From the NCBI GenBank assembly GCA_910890315.1, contig CAJVGD010000012.1:310001-374000 (forward strand): a DNA stretch of 64,000 nt, in the 5' to 3' direction. Numbering within the stretch: the stretch's first letter is position 1; the number at the start of each line of letters is the position of its first letter. This document shows, in pieces, positions 38,127 to 49,460 of the stretch. The notes beneath the pieces are model-generated. The model made no database searches. It saw only the letters and a list, made by a program, of their open reading frames with translations, and was not told the DNA's origin. The DNA is from Serendipita indica DSM 11827 (taxonomy: Eukaryota; Basidiomycota; Agaricomycetes; Sebacinales; Serendipitaceae). Made by a program: the position numbers and the translations under genes.

Positions 38127-39383
38127 CTATGCGCGATCCTTTTTCTTCTTTTTTGCCTCTTTCATTGGGCTGAGCTGCGCTCCCTCACGTTCTTGCGCTT
38201 TGCGTAGCTTCTTTTCCTCCTTTCGTCGCTTCTTCTCCATCTTTGCCTCTTGCGCCACCTCCCTCGAAAGTTTGTCCGTGCCCCTTCCTAGCTCTGCGAA
38301 CGCATCGTGGATGGGCTGCGTACCCACGTCGACTGTCTCTTCCAAATCTTCGGCGCCTTCTTCATCGTCAAAGTCGCGCATCTCGAATTTGAGTGAGTCG
38401 AAAATGTCCTCTCCATCTGAATTATCATCTGCAAGTGCATTCGCAACAGAGAACTCTTCCTCCGAATTAGTCTTTGTTCGCAGCTTGCGTATCGTTGGAT
38501 GGGAGGTTGCTGGTTGAGGCTTGTGTTCAGGGGAGAATGGATCCGGTTGCAAAGAACCCAAGATTGAGAGCATAGATTGAGAGACATTGAGGCTAGATAT
38601 GTCAGAGACAGATCGCTCTTTGCGAGAATGTATTCACCTCACGATTGTAAACTCGACCTCGCCGCTTGGTCCTCCAATCGACTCGCCAGTATCCTTGTGA
38701 AACCACCGGCCGGTGTCCTCTGCATCATCTTGATCCAAGCCAAGCGCAGCAGCGCCAAAGGTTGGATCATTTTCTAGCGCTCCATACTCGAATTGCCAAT
38801 CCCCCGTTGGGATATGATGGCGGGGAATTGACGCATTAAACGTCTTGTGTATTAACAGTCCGATATGATCTGGCGAGCATATACTGATTGTACCACCTGG
38901 GCGTTTCTGTTAATAGTGAAAGCGGTCTTTAGAGCTCACATACGTATTCGGGACCCAATTTCTGGGCTCCATGTCAATGCAGTAAAGCTTATGTCCACCC
39001 TTGCGAATGGTGAATCGACTAAAAAGGGTGCTGTATCGGATAAAAAGCAAAGGTTGGAGTGTGCGAGTACTACGCCACGCAAAGCCGGTATGTATCTATA
39101 TTTGTCAGTGTATAAATCTTCTTCTGGGAGGAACGTACCGCATAATCATGCTATCCAACATCTCGAGAACAGCCTGCCGCGGTCGACCAGGGCCACTGTA
39201 AACTGGAGGAATATTGACAGTCATGCGTGCATTCACAGTCCTGAATTCTGCTTTTCTATCGTGATTTGACCCGTATACTTCGACATTCCCGTCTTTTGTT
39301 CTGTGTTTGCTTTTCTTTGCTTTCTTCGCGAGTGGCTCTTCGAGTTCTGGACCCTTTTTCCGTTTTTGACCAGTGTTTTCCAT
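38127..39383 (-). CDS. RPA43: RNA polymerase I subunit Rpa43
   Basis: Rpa43 forms, with Rpa14 where present, the stalk of RNA polymerase I and contacts the initiation factor Rrn3. The first in-frame ATG I can find gives MENTGQKRKKGPELEEPLAK. A basic segment is followed by FRTVNARMTVNIPPVYSGPG and LEMLDSMIMRY, matching the start of the RNAP7-like stalk domain. The OB-fold part has the diagnostic GDWQFEYGALENDPTFGAAA and DTGRWFHKDTGESIG. The C-terminal tail is acidic then strongly lysine-rich (KKRRKEEKKLRKAQERE), ending KEAKKKKKDRA, a common nucleolar feature. The frame stays open about 100 nt upstream of the chosen start without an ATG, so a short 5' exon may exist. Only 34 nt separate its stop from that of the cysteine synthase gene. 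Confidence 0.85.
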
Positions 39384-39570
39384 GGCAGGGTCGAAGATGG
39401 ACGAGATGGCGAGGAGAGTTGGTGGGGATGGAGAAAAGTCTGATTCAATAACCTCTTTGACTTCTACCAAGCCTTTGCTGCGAGTCGACTTTTGGACATT
39501 GAATCACTAAACTAATCAGAAACTCTGTTCATTGGAATACGGGATACTTCTATAAGAGTTAGAGAACAAT

Positions 39571-39573
39571 ATG
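39571..39573 (+). other. ATG-only first coding exon of PAM16
   Basis: The start codon is followed directly by a GTGAGT donor, and the acceptor TTCAG precedes TCTGCTCCGAAA. The join gives Met-Ser-Ala-Pro and no other residue comes from the first coding exon. Confidence 0.7.
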
Positions 39574-40280
39574 GTGAGTTGGCTCGCTTCAATTTTCAAA
39601 GTGAGCTGATCACCGCCTGGAAACCATGTTTCCACGTTCAGTCTGCTCCGAAAATTATTGTACAGATGATGATTATTGGCGGTCGTATCTTTGGCAAGGC
39701 TTTATACGAGGCAGGACGGCAGGCGTATAAGAGTGCGTAGCCAGCTCTGGGGCCAGTCTAGAGCTCACCATATCCCGTGAATCATACAGATGCGCAACAT
39801 AGACCAGTATTAGCGGCGGTATGAACTTGACCGAAATATTGTCCATTCGCTTACTCTTCGACTTGTGCAGGGGGGTGAAGCTGCGGGCGTGCAAAATGCG
39901 ACCTCCATGTCTCTCACGGACAAACTCACACGAGAACATAAAATGACTGCCGATGAGGCACGGATGATTCTCAATGTTGGAAAGGACGAAGGAATCGAGG
40001 CAATGATGAAGGTTCTTATCTTTTCTTTCCTTTTTTTCTCCGAATGCTAAACACGCGATAGCACTTTGACCATCTCGTGAAAGCCAACTCGCCAAAGCCG
40101 ATTCCAGAAGGCACCTCTCCAGCAGCTGCTGCACGATTACAACAGCAACACACGAGCCTATACCTTTTGGCCAAAGTCGTCCGAGCAAGAGAAAGGCTCG
40201 AGGCGGAGATGGTCGCTGCCGCAGAGGAGCAACTGATAGGCAAGGAGCAAGCATCCCATACAAAGGATACTCCGCCATGA
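39571..40280 (+). CDS. PAM16: Pam16/Tim16, J-like subunit of the mitochondrial import motor
   Basis: Pam16 sits on the matrix side of the TIM23 translocase and restrains the J-protein Pam18, controlling mtHsp70. The mature product starts MSAPKIIVQMMIIGGRIFGK, then ALYEAGRQAYKNAQHRPVL. The J-like domain follows, MTADEARMILNVGKDEGIEA and HFDHLVKANSPK, and SLYLLAKVVRARERLEAE completes it. The HPD motif of true J-proteins is absent, as expected. The total length is about 160 residues. The first exon contributes only the ATG (39571-39573), followed by a 68-nt intron and exon 2 at 39642. Three further introns separate the rest. The start is supported because every alternative breaks the conserved N-terminal helix. 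Confidence 0.9.
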
Positions 40281-40399
40281 TTCGGCGTCTCCCTTCGGGT
40301 TCCTTCTTTCTGCGCCATTTTGTCGTGCTTGGCCTCTATCTGCTCGTCACATGTATCTTTATCGTCTACAATCACATCTTTTATTCGATAATTGAGTAG
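40277..40399 (+). CDS. Possible 40-residue single-pass membrane micropeptide overlapping the PAM16 stop
   Basis: An ATG overlaps the PAM16 stop codon as ATGA and opens a 40-codon frame, [20 protein letters not shown] and onward, whose centre is a clean hydrophobic helix ([21 protein letters not shown]). The position is what translational coupling or a bicistronic message would give, although chance is likely in a 3' untranslated region. No homolog comes to mind. Confidence 0.2.
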   Translation: MIRRLPSGSFFLRHFVVLGLYLLVTCIFIVYNHIFYSIIE

Positions 40400-40499
40400 A
40401 TGTTCCAATTATCGCCAGACGTTTGGCTTGTAAGCTATCCGTTGCCACTGGCCACCGAGTCAGCAGCTATCTGCACCTTGGTCCCTTCCACATCTCACG

Positions 40500-43400
40500 A
40501 TGTCTTATCCAGATCACGACAGTCTGTACATTTCAATATCCTAATAACTACGACTATCTAACAGCCGGATTAGTCACTGCAAAGTTTGATTTTCCTGCAG
40601 AGGAGCTCAAAGTCATCCAGTTCTGGAGAGATATCGATGCGTTCCAGACATCCATCAAGCTACGTGAGGGATGTCCCGAATTCTCTTTTTACGACGGTCC
40701 GCCTTTTGCCACAGGACGACCTCACTACGGCCATCTACTAGCGGGAACGGTCAAGGTGAGCTATTTCTATCCTCAATGCAACAATTAATGTCTAATCAAG
40801 TCGATTTTATCCTCCGTTAGGACATCGTGACCCGTCATGCTAGCATGAGTGGCTTTCACGTCGAGCGGCGGTTCGGATGGGATACGCACGGTCTACCGGT
40901 AGAGCATGAGATCGATAAGAAGTTAGGCATCAAATCCAAAGACGACGTGATGGCGATGGGCATCGACAAATACAACGCGGAATGCAGAGCCATCGTTATG
41001 CGGTATTCGGAGGATTGGCGAGCTACCGTCGAGAGAATTGGGCGATGGATCGATTTTGACAATGACTACAAGACACTTAACCTGTCCTATATGGAGAGTG
41101 TATGGTGGGTGTTCTCCCAACTCTTCCAAAAGAACCTTGTATACCGTGGCTTGCGGGTCATGCCGTACTCCACCGGTTGCACAACTCCATTGTCAAACTT
41201 TGAGGCTGGTTTGGCATACAAGGACATTCAGGACCCCTCAGGTATGTGTGCCGATTGACAAGGTATATCCAAACTAAACCTCGCTAGTCACGATCGGATT
41301 TCCTCTTGTAGACGACCAGAAGACTATGCTTCTTGCATGGACGACAACGCCGTGGACTTTGCCAAGTAATCTCGGCCTTTGCGTGCATCCCGACTTTGAA
41401 TACATCAAGATCCATGATCCCGCGCGAGATCTCAACTTTATTCTGCAAAAAGACCTCTTGAATGCAGTCTATTCTGCTAAGGAGCTCAAGAAGCCACCTT
41501 TCAAGGTCATCGCCACTTACAAGGGATCGGATCTCAAGGGATGGCGCTACGTCCCCTTATTCGAATATTTCACGGAAAAGTATGAGGACAAGGCTTTCAA
41601 GGTGCTTGTAGACAAATACGTTACAAAAGAGAGTGGAACCGGTATCGTCCATCAGGCGCCTGCATTCGGTGAAGACGATCACCGCGTTGCACTTGCTCAT
41701 GGAGTCATTCGACATGATGATATGCCCCCATGTCCTCTGGATGACATTGGTCGATTCACAAATGAGGTTCCAGACTTTGCCGGAATGTACTTCAAGGTAT
41801 GTCTTGACAAACGACGATAACTATGCTCACCCCCCTTAGGATGCGGACAAAGAGATTATCAAGACTCTCAAGAACAATGGTCGACTGATTGCTCACAGCA
41901 CATTTCAACACAGCTACCCCTTCTGCTGGCGGTCTGACACACCTCTCATTTACCGTGCCATTCCCGCCTGGTTCGTCCGCGTGACAGACTCGAGATCTGA
42001 GCTCATGGCTGCCAACAAGGCGACAAGATGGTCTGTAAGCTTATTACCTCCCTTGCCCTCTTAACTCTCGTAGGGTCCCGCAGAGCGTCGGTGACAATCG
42101 CTTCGGAAACTGGCTCGAGAATGCAAAAGATTGGAACATTTCGCGAAATCGATACTGGGGTACCCCTCTCCCTCTTTGGGTCAGCGATGACTTTGAAGAG
42201 GTGTGTTCGGTTGTTCTCTGGAGTCAAGCTTTTCATTATACTCTAGATCATCTGTTTGGGCTCTGTTGAGGAACTCGAGAAACTCTCCGGCGTGCAGGGT
42301 ATCAAGGACATCCATCGGGAGAGCATTGACGGGATTACCATTCCTTCGCAAAAGGGTAAAGGCGTCCTCAGGAGAGTAACGGAAGTCTTTGACTGCTGGT
42401 TCGAATCTGGAAGGTCTGTCTTTGTCGTTTGATGGCATATCGTTTCCAGCTGACATTCGACAGTATGCCGTTTGCACAAGAGCATTATCCATTCGAGAAC
42501 GAGGAACGCTTTAAAAAGGCCTGGCCGGCAGATTTCGTGTCAGAGGGAATCGATCAAACTCGTGGCTGGTTCTACACAATGCTGGTCGTCTCGACACTAT
42601 TGTACGGCAAGGCACCGTGGAAGAATCTCATCGTCACTGGGTTAGTCCTCGCGCAAGACGGAAAGAAGATGAGCAAGAGTCTTCGTAACTATCCCGATCC
42701 TAACGCCATCATCGATCAGTATGGTGCCGACGCTACCAGGTGAAATGGGAGCCTCCTGAATGCATAAACCAGTAGCTGACATCGTACAGAATATTCCTGG
42801 TGAACTCTCCCATCGTCAGAGCTGAGAATCTACGATTCCGGGAAGAAGGTGTCAAGGAAGTCGTGGCTCGCGTCCTGCTTCCATGGGTCAATTCTTTCCG
42901 CTTCTTCTTGGGTCAAGTCGCGCTCTTAGAAAAGGATACCGGCATCAAGTTCAAATATAATCCACACGCTCCGCTCTCTGCTAATATCATGGACCGATGG
43001 GTCCTCGCAAGGTGTCAATCTCTCATCAAACTAGTTCGAGAGGAGATGGCTGGTAAGTCCATCCGTGACCCTTGTGATGCGATGACTCAATAGAATCGAG
43101 CTTATCGCCTGTATACCGTCATTCCTCGCTTACTTTTGCTCATTGACGAGGTGACCAACTGGTACATCCGATTCAACCGCGCGCGGTTAAAGGGGGAGAA
43201 CGGCCCCGAAGATACCGTTTCTGCCCTCAATACTCTTTTTGAGACCATCTTTACTCTGTGCAAAACAATGGTTGGTGGTCTTCACTCTGCGTATCTTTGC
43301 TGATCATGGTCCACAGTCTTCATTTACGCCCTTCCTGACCGAGAGTCTGTATCAGACACTTCGAAAGTTCCTGCCTTCGAGCCAGAAAGACGAGCGCTCA

Positions 43401-44264
43401 GTGCACTTCCTTGACTTCCCGACGGTCCGCGAGGAATATTTCAACCCTGACATTGAGCGCCAGGTCAAGCGCATGCAGACGATCATCGAACTAACCAGAA
43501 CGGTCAGGGAGAAACACCAACCTTCGCTCAAGGTTCGCGTTAAACTATCAATAAATTACCGACTTATCCCTTTATAGATTCCGCTGAAGGAGCTCATTGT
43601 ATTCCATCCGGAAACGAGCTTTTTCGGTGATGTTAAACCGCTCCAAGGGTACCTGGAAAGCGAGCTCAACGTTCGCGAAATCGTATTTACGACGGACGAG
43701 GAGCGAACTTGCGTCAAGTACAAAGCCACGGCCGATTGGCCAACTCTGGGAAAGAAGCTACGCAAGGATATTGGCAAAGTGAAAGCTGCACTCCCCAACC
43801 TGTCCTCGGAGGATGTTAAAGAGTATGAACGCACTGGAGAGGTCAAGGTGGATGGAATCCCCTTGGAGAAGGGGGACTTGGTGGTCACTCGCTATGTTGA
43901 CTTACCAGAGGACGGTAGCTTCGCATCCAACACCGACAATGATGTCGTCGTCTTGGTCGACATCCGTACTTATCCAGAACTCGAAGCGGAGGGCCTAGCA
44001 AGAGAATTCATTAATCGCGTACAAAGACTACGCAAGGAAGCAGGCCTCCAAGCAACGGACAATGTCGATGTTTTCTACAGCTTTGAGGATGGTAGTGGCC
44101 TGGATATCTTGGCTGCCATTGTCAAGCATGCGGAGACCATCACAAAGGCAATCAGGTGTGCACCAGCTGATGTCAAGACACGGCCAGCGGACGCGGTCGT
44201 GTTGATCGACAGAAGGCAGGAGATTGGCGAGACTGGATTCCACCTCTCGTTGACTCGAAAGTAA
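40500..44264 (+). CDS. ILS1: Cytoplasmic isoleucyl-tRNA synthetase
   Basis: A class I aminoacyl-tRNA synthetase that charges tRNA-Ile. The first exon is short (MSYPDHD) and joins to a segment with [20 protein letters not shown]. The HIGH motif appears in [21 protein letters not shown], with [20 protein letters not shown] after it. The editing domain contains [17 protein letters not shown] and [38 protein letters not shown] precedes the KMSKS loop, [19 protein letters not shown]. The C-terminal anticodon-binding and eukaryotic extension run to [12 protein letters not shown]. About nine short introns leave roughly 1,090 residues, normal for the cytosolic enzyme. The first splice join is the least certain. 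The stop is 44 nt from that of SNU23 on the opposite strand. Confidence 0.95.
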
Positions 44265-44308
44265 TCATGTTGCTAGTTCTCGGCTTGGAAGGGAGTGGCC
44301 ATGTGCTC

Positions 44309-45124
44309 CTATTTCTTTGTTGTCCCAAAGCCACTGAAGCCCATCATCGCGGCCATATCCGCTTGTGCCTCCATGTCAACGTCGTCTGTCCCAACCTTGA
44401 GAAGTTCTGCTCGTTGAGCTTCCTTTTTAGCCTTTTTCTGAGCGCGTCTTTCGGCACGAAGCTCGTCTTCTTTCGCCCTAATCTCCGCAAGCCGTCGGTC
44501 AAAGTCAAAGTTTTTGGCAGTCTGAACCTCCTTTGTTTGTGCACGCAGTGCAGCAATCTTCTCTCGGACTTGCTCAACTGTTGACCGCTCTATTCGCGTA
44601 CTCTGACCAATCATGCGCAAGTCTGTAAAGAGTTAGATGTACGAAAGGCAGCTATTGAAGAACATACGACTACGACTGTTCAAGTGATCTAGGTAGCTGT
44701 TGCTGTCCTTGTGGTTGCGGTCGCAGACCTCGCAGTAAAATCCAGGCTGTCCTGCGCCTCGTCCAGTGCCATTCGTAACAACCATAGTCTTGCCGAGGTT
44801 CTTTTCGAGTTCCAAGGATCCCTCTCTTTGCTTCAAGACCTCGGTCGGCTTGGGTTTGTCCATTGCTGGATTCCGTCGCGCAGGTTTCTTGCCTATGTGA
44901 GCGTTAGAGGCAGGTATAGCAGTTACAGGCTAATATTCTCACCTTTTCGCATCAACTCGTCATTCTTCTGCATCCGTTCGCGTTCCTCTGCATCCTTTTC
45001 CTGCGCCTTCTTGCGCCATTCCTCCTTGTCCCATGTCTTTCGCTCTGTTTTGGCTTTCTGCAAAAGTGTAAATACAAATTTACTCGTTGTAAATAGGCTA
45101 GCATACCTTTTCCTGTTCAGCCAT
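44309..45124 (-). CDS. SNU23: U4/U6.U5 tri-snRNP zinc-finger protein Snu23 (ZMAT2)
   Basis: Snu23 joins the spliceosome at the B complex stage and helps U6/5' splice site handover. The N-terminus MAEQEKAKTERKTWDKEEWR is typical, with a long charged helix to RKGKKPARRNPAMDKPKP. The matrin-type C2H2 zinc finger reads FYCEVCDRNHKDSNSYLDHL and, after an intron, NSRSHLRMIGQSTRIERST, restoring both histidines. The C-terminal helix includes VREKIAALRAQTKEVQTAK and FDRRLAEIRAKEDELRAERR, ending SGFGTTKK. Two introns separate these parts. The length is about 230 residues, close to the family. It is divergent from the ERD1-like gene, 226 nt between starts. Confidence 0.93.
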
Positions 45125-45350
45125 GTTACCGTCAGGGGCTAAGGGTTGGCGCTGCCCAAAGCTTGCTTGTTGTTCTCTGCCACCTCGACGGCCTCGGCCT
45201 TGCTGGAAACGACGTCGTTTTCGTCTATATCTCGACTCTTGTATGCTCACGTAACCTCACGTATGTTCTCTGCTTTGCACAAATTGACGTGTCAACGCTC
45301 ACGAGAGGCTGTCTCCGCAGCTCGCCTCAGCATTCGTTTATGAAAAATCG

Positions 45351-46827
45351 ATGGATATCGACACAGAGCTACCATTAGACACAAATTCGCATTTCTCTAT
45401 TGTCTTCCCGCTTCCCTATCGTTGCCTCTGCCTCGTAGGCATCGGAATTCTGGGGTGGGCGTCCAATTTGCAAGGACTCTACTTCCTAGGAATAGATACC
45501 GGATATGCTCTCAATATCCGAAGCACAAATACCGGCTTGAGAACACGCGAAGGGTTGGCAACTACATTTGCGCACCCGTCGACCCTCTACAAGCCCGTGT
45601 ATGGATTGTTCTTGATCTACGCGGTCATTACCCTCACAAGCTGGCTTTTCTTTTTCCTCTCCTCCTCGGGAGCGAGTCCCACTACCGACTCTGTTAAATT
45701 TATTCCATCATTAACGATTATTTCCCTCCTGATCTTGCTCATGGCCCCATGGTCTATACTTTACCGTCGTGAAAGGGCTACGTTCCTCCGGTAAGCCCAT
45801 TTCATGGTGTGTAGAATGATGTCTGACGGCTTGCAGGGCTTCTTTGCGATGTCTTGTCCCCTCGTTTACTCAGTCCATCTACTTTTCCGACATCATCCTC
45901 GCCGATATCTTCACGTCCTTCGCAAAAGTCTTTGGCGACTTTTGGCTCGCCTCGATCATTCTCATCTCCAACGGTCATCTCTGGCAACTGCCCGAAGAGA
46001 CAGGCTTGACGCAATGGATTACTCCTTGCTTGATGAGGTTTGTCTTCCCAAATCATGAAATTCACACTCAATTTTTCGACAGTCTTCCGTACGCGGTCCG
46101 ACTGCGTCAGTGCATTGCAGAATACGTCGTCACAAGCTCGAAACGATCGCTATATAATGCATTAAAGTATTTTACAGCGTTTCCGGTCATCTTTTTGTCT
46201 GCCGCGCAGCGATTGGTAAACGATGAAAAGCCTCATGGAGAACACCCACTTTTTCGAGTTTGGTAATTATTCAAAGCATACATAGTCACCTTCCTGACCA
46301 TTTAAAGGGTATTCTTCGTCTTTGTCAACTCGATCTACTCGTTTTGGTGGGACGTCACAAACGACTGGGGTTTGACAATGTTTACATTCTCGTCTCGCAA
46401 ATCAAAGCGCAAGCTGTCTACACCTGCAACGCCCATGGAGTCACGAGATAGACTTATTTCCCCTTATGGATCCACTGCCGCGCTCAACGCTGCGGGTGAA
46501 GATGATCTAGATGGCCCCAGTCAAGCACCAGGCCTTCGATCCCACCTCCTCTTCAGCGACCCAATGATCTACTACATTGCGGTCTTTATCAACTTTGTTC
46601 TGAGGTTTACCTGGTCGCTCAAACTCTCGTCTCATTTGCACCACGTTGCCGATTTGGAGGCGGGAGTTTTCCTCATTGAAGGTCTCGAAGTCCTTCGGCG
46701 TTGGATTTGGGTGTTCCTACGAGTGGAATGGGAGACCCTCAAGCTCGGCAAGCAGCCACACAACGACGAGTACGAATTTCTCATGCGCGAAGTTGGAGAG
46801 GAAGACGTTTCCGACGTTTCAATGTAG
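45351..46827 (+). CDS. ERD1: EXS-domain membrane protein Erd1
   Basis: Erd1 is a Golgi multi-pass protein needed for retention of ER lumenal proteins and for phosphate recycling from glycosylation. The start MDIDTELPLDTNSHFSIVF is followed by helix LCLVGIGILGWASNLQGLYF, then KPVYGLFLIYAVITLTSWLF and LTIISLLILLMAPWSIL. The EXS domain contains SIYFSDIILADIFTSFAKVF, the basic loop SLPYAVRLRQCIAEYV, NALKYFTAFPVIFLSAAQRL, VNSIYSFWWDVTNDWGL and VFINFVLRFTWSLKLSSHLH. The C-terminus, LEVLRRWIWVFLRVEWETLK, ends in an acidic tail EVGEEDVSDVSM. A Ser/Thr-rich insertion of about 60 residues lies in one loop. Three short introns are present. Confidence 0.9.
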
Positions 46828-46861
46828 ACCATCGATATCTAAAGTAGACTATACATGTGCG

Positions 46862-49290
46862 CTAATCGATCGAAACGGACTTGACCAACTTTGCCAGTGT
46901 ATCTGAGGACGCAATTTGGAACTCTCCGACGCCAGAAGGCATCAGCATGCCCTTTTTCTTTGTCAATCGCCCTTGTTCCCGCACAATGGCCTTCATGCGC
47001 TTCTCTGTGAGTGAAATATCTGCATCCTCGTCGCTGCTATCAAGTGCTCCTGCGGGTTGTCGACCAGCATGTTTCTTCTTCCCGGCCTTGCTACCGACTT
47101 TTGCAGCTGCCTTGCTTGCTTTGTCCATACCCGAAGGTGCATCACGGAGGGCAAACGCCTTTGCCAAGTGACCCGAGTGCAGATTCCGCACATGAAAGAT
47201 ATGCTTTTCGTCTGCAGGGTGGGTGGCATAGGCACGAAGATGAGACTTGAAGCCGGATCTTGCCAGTTCGGCGTTCTGGAAACGGACGTTAGTTTAGGAA
47301 TATACGTTATAGGAATACGCACTTCTTTGGACGCGAGAACCCAACGCTCAAAAGCCAGCTGAACCTCGGTAGCTCTCTCCTCATACTCAGTTCCTTTGCC
47401 ACCAAATCCCTTACGAAGAACCACGGCGTTATCCACAGCATGAAGCTTGGCAGTAGGCGTGTCTTCCGCCGAGCTAGTGCTTAGGCGCTCCTCCAGCCAT
47501 GGGACCCATTCCGCTTCACTTGGACAAACAAAGCTCCACGCCTCTCCACCTTTACCAGCACGTGCTGTTCGACCAACACGATGGATATACTCCGTTGCGC
47601 CACCTTCGGTTGGAAGGTCGTATTGAATGACCGCTCGTACTTGTGGAAGGTCTAGACCGCGAGAAGCGACAGATGTACAGAGTAGGATTGTGGAAGATTG
47701 GGCTTCAGCTATGTTGGACTTTGAGGATTTGTTCTTTTTCCCTGCAAAGCCGCTGACAGATGCTAGACGGGTGGCCAGAGGTAACGAGCCGTGGAGTCTA
47801 TAGACAATGGCATCGGGTAGTAGAGATGATTGGACAGACACTTGGTCTGGTTCGGACGGCCCTTTGTCCGTATCTTCACCACCCATCGTTGCTTTGCCTA
47901 GCAGGCTCCAGTGAAAGTCTACCGAGTCTGTAGAGCTGAGAAAGACAATGATTCGAGTTGGATCTCTCCGTCGCGCGCCATCGGCGAGTAGTGACCGTAG
48001 CAATGCAACGAGGGTCACTAGTCGAAGTTTGAGCGGCGTCACGATGTACTTTTGGCTAAGCTGAGATGGAGGTGCGAAATGCTCCGCCTGTGACTGTGCC
48101 TGGACCGGCTGGGTATCATTTGGGTCATCTAAGCTCCCCCTGATCACGATTGGTCGTTTGAGGGCCGTCCCTGCAAGCTTTTGTACGTCCTCCCTGATTG
48201 TGGCCGAGCAAAGGATTGTTCGTCTCTCCCTCCACTCCCATCCACCAACCTCCATTCCTTGGCCTTGCTCTACTGCTTTCATGGCGAGCTTCCTCCGGCC
48301 GTCGAGTCCTTTCAGGATCCCTTGGATGGTTTCTTCAAACCCAAGGTCCATCAACCGGTCAGCCTCGTCCAAAACCAGCCACCGACACTTTCCGACGTTG
48401 AACGAGGTACTGTTTTGTAAATGATCCAACAGCCTTCCGGGGGTTGCGACGAGGATAGGCAAGCCTTTTCGTAGACGAGCCTTTTCATGGGCTCTGGTGG
48501 CGCCTCCTGATAGAAGTCCGGAGACGAGCCATCGTGTTAGTCGCGGCTCGGTATCGTCTGAGATTTCCTGTGACTCTCTTAGTCGCATCTTGAGAAGCGT
48601 CTCCAATACGTCGGATATTTGTTTCGCGAGCTCTCGAGTTGGGGCAATGATGATCGCCAGCGTACCGATGGATCGGTCGATATACGAGAGGGAGCTGAGT
48701 GGGAGGAGATCTTGGATGATGGGGAGGAGAAATGCCAATGTTTTTCCCGAGCCAGTCTGCGACTGCAAAAAGATGTCGGGCGGTGGTGACTTGTCATCGT
48801 ATGGACGTAAAAGATGAGGGAGAGCGGCTCTTTGGATTGAAGTCGGTTTCTGGATGTTCATCTTGCCTTGCAAGTGATTGATCAATAATTTGTGCAAGCC
48901 GACACCTTCAAATGTCGACGAATCGGTCAACGGGGCATTGCTTGGAAGAGCCGGAGTGGTATATATAGGCAAACTTGTAGATGCTTTCGGCACCAGCGGA
49001 TTTGAGGTGAAGAGAGAGGAGACGATATGCCTTGGTGCTTTGACTGCAGCCGAGGCTGCTTGCACATGCGTAGAGGTACCTTCTTCAAGTTTCCTGCGCT
49101 TCTTTGGTTGGTTTGAGGCACCTTGTATTGGGTTATCTGGTGCTTTCCGCTTTTTCGGGGTCTTGTCGTGGCTGCTGGGCACTTTTAGAGAAGTGAGACT
49201 CTCAAGAGTGCGACCATACTTATTTGATAGGTTTGATCTCTTCTTTGCTACTGGTTCATCAAAGGAAATGTTGAGCACCAGGTCATCCAT
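46862..49290 (-). CDS. DBP7: DEAD-box RNA helicase Dbp7/DDX31
   Basis: Dbp7 is a nucleolar helicase for large ribosomal subunit assembly. From [20 protein letters not shown] a lysine-rich N-terminal region leads to the Q motif [12 protein letters not shown]. Helicase motifs: [14 protein letters not shown] (I), [10 protein letters not shown] (Ia), [12 protein letters not shown] (Ib), [14 protein letters not shown] (II), LCSATI (III), [14 protein letters not shown] (V), and [15 protein letters not shown] (VI). One 47-nt intron at 47276-47322 joins RWVLASKE to [20 protein letters not shown], giving about 793 residues with a basic C-terminus, KLVKSVSID. Motif II plus the short linker to motif III and the DDX31-like C-terminus set it apart from other DEAD-box groups. 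Its stop lies 34 nt from that of ERD1. Confidence 0.94.
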
Positions 49291-49460
49291 CCGTCAAGGT
49301 GGCGGTCAAACTTGGTTATCGACCATGTTAACAAAAAGTATTATAGGGGCTCGAGTTCAACGTTCTTACGTTCCAGAGGGGGCCTTGCTCATGACTCCGG
49401 TGCTGCTAAGTCTGCTATCGGAGAATGACGTCGCATCGCAGCTTGACCTCTTCTTCGACC

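Noticed and set aside
42395-42425. GGTTCGAATC-like string suggesting a tRNA T-arm
   Set aside because: It lies in the coding frame of IleRS (FDCWFESG) and has no matching acceptor or anticodon arms nearby.
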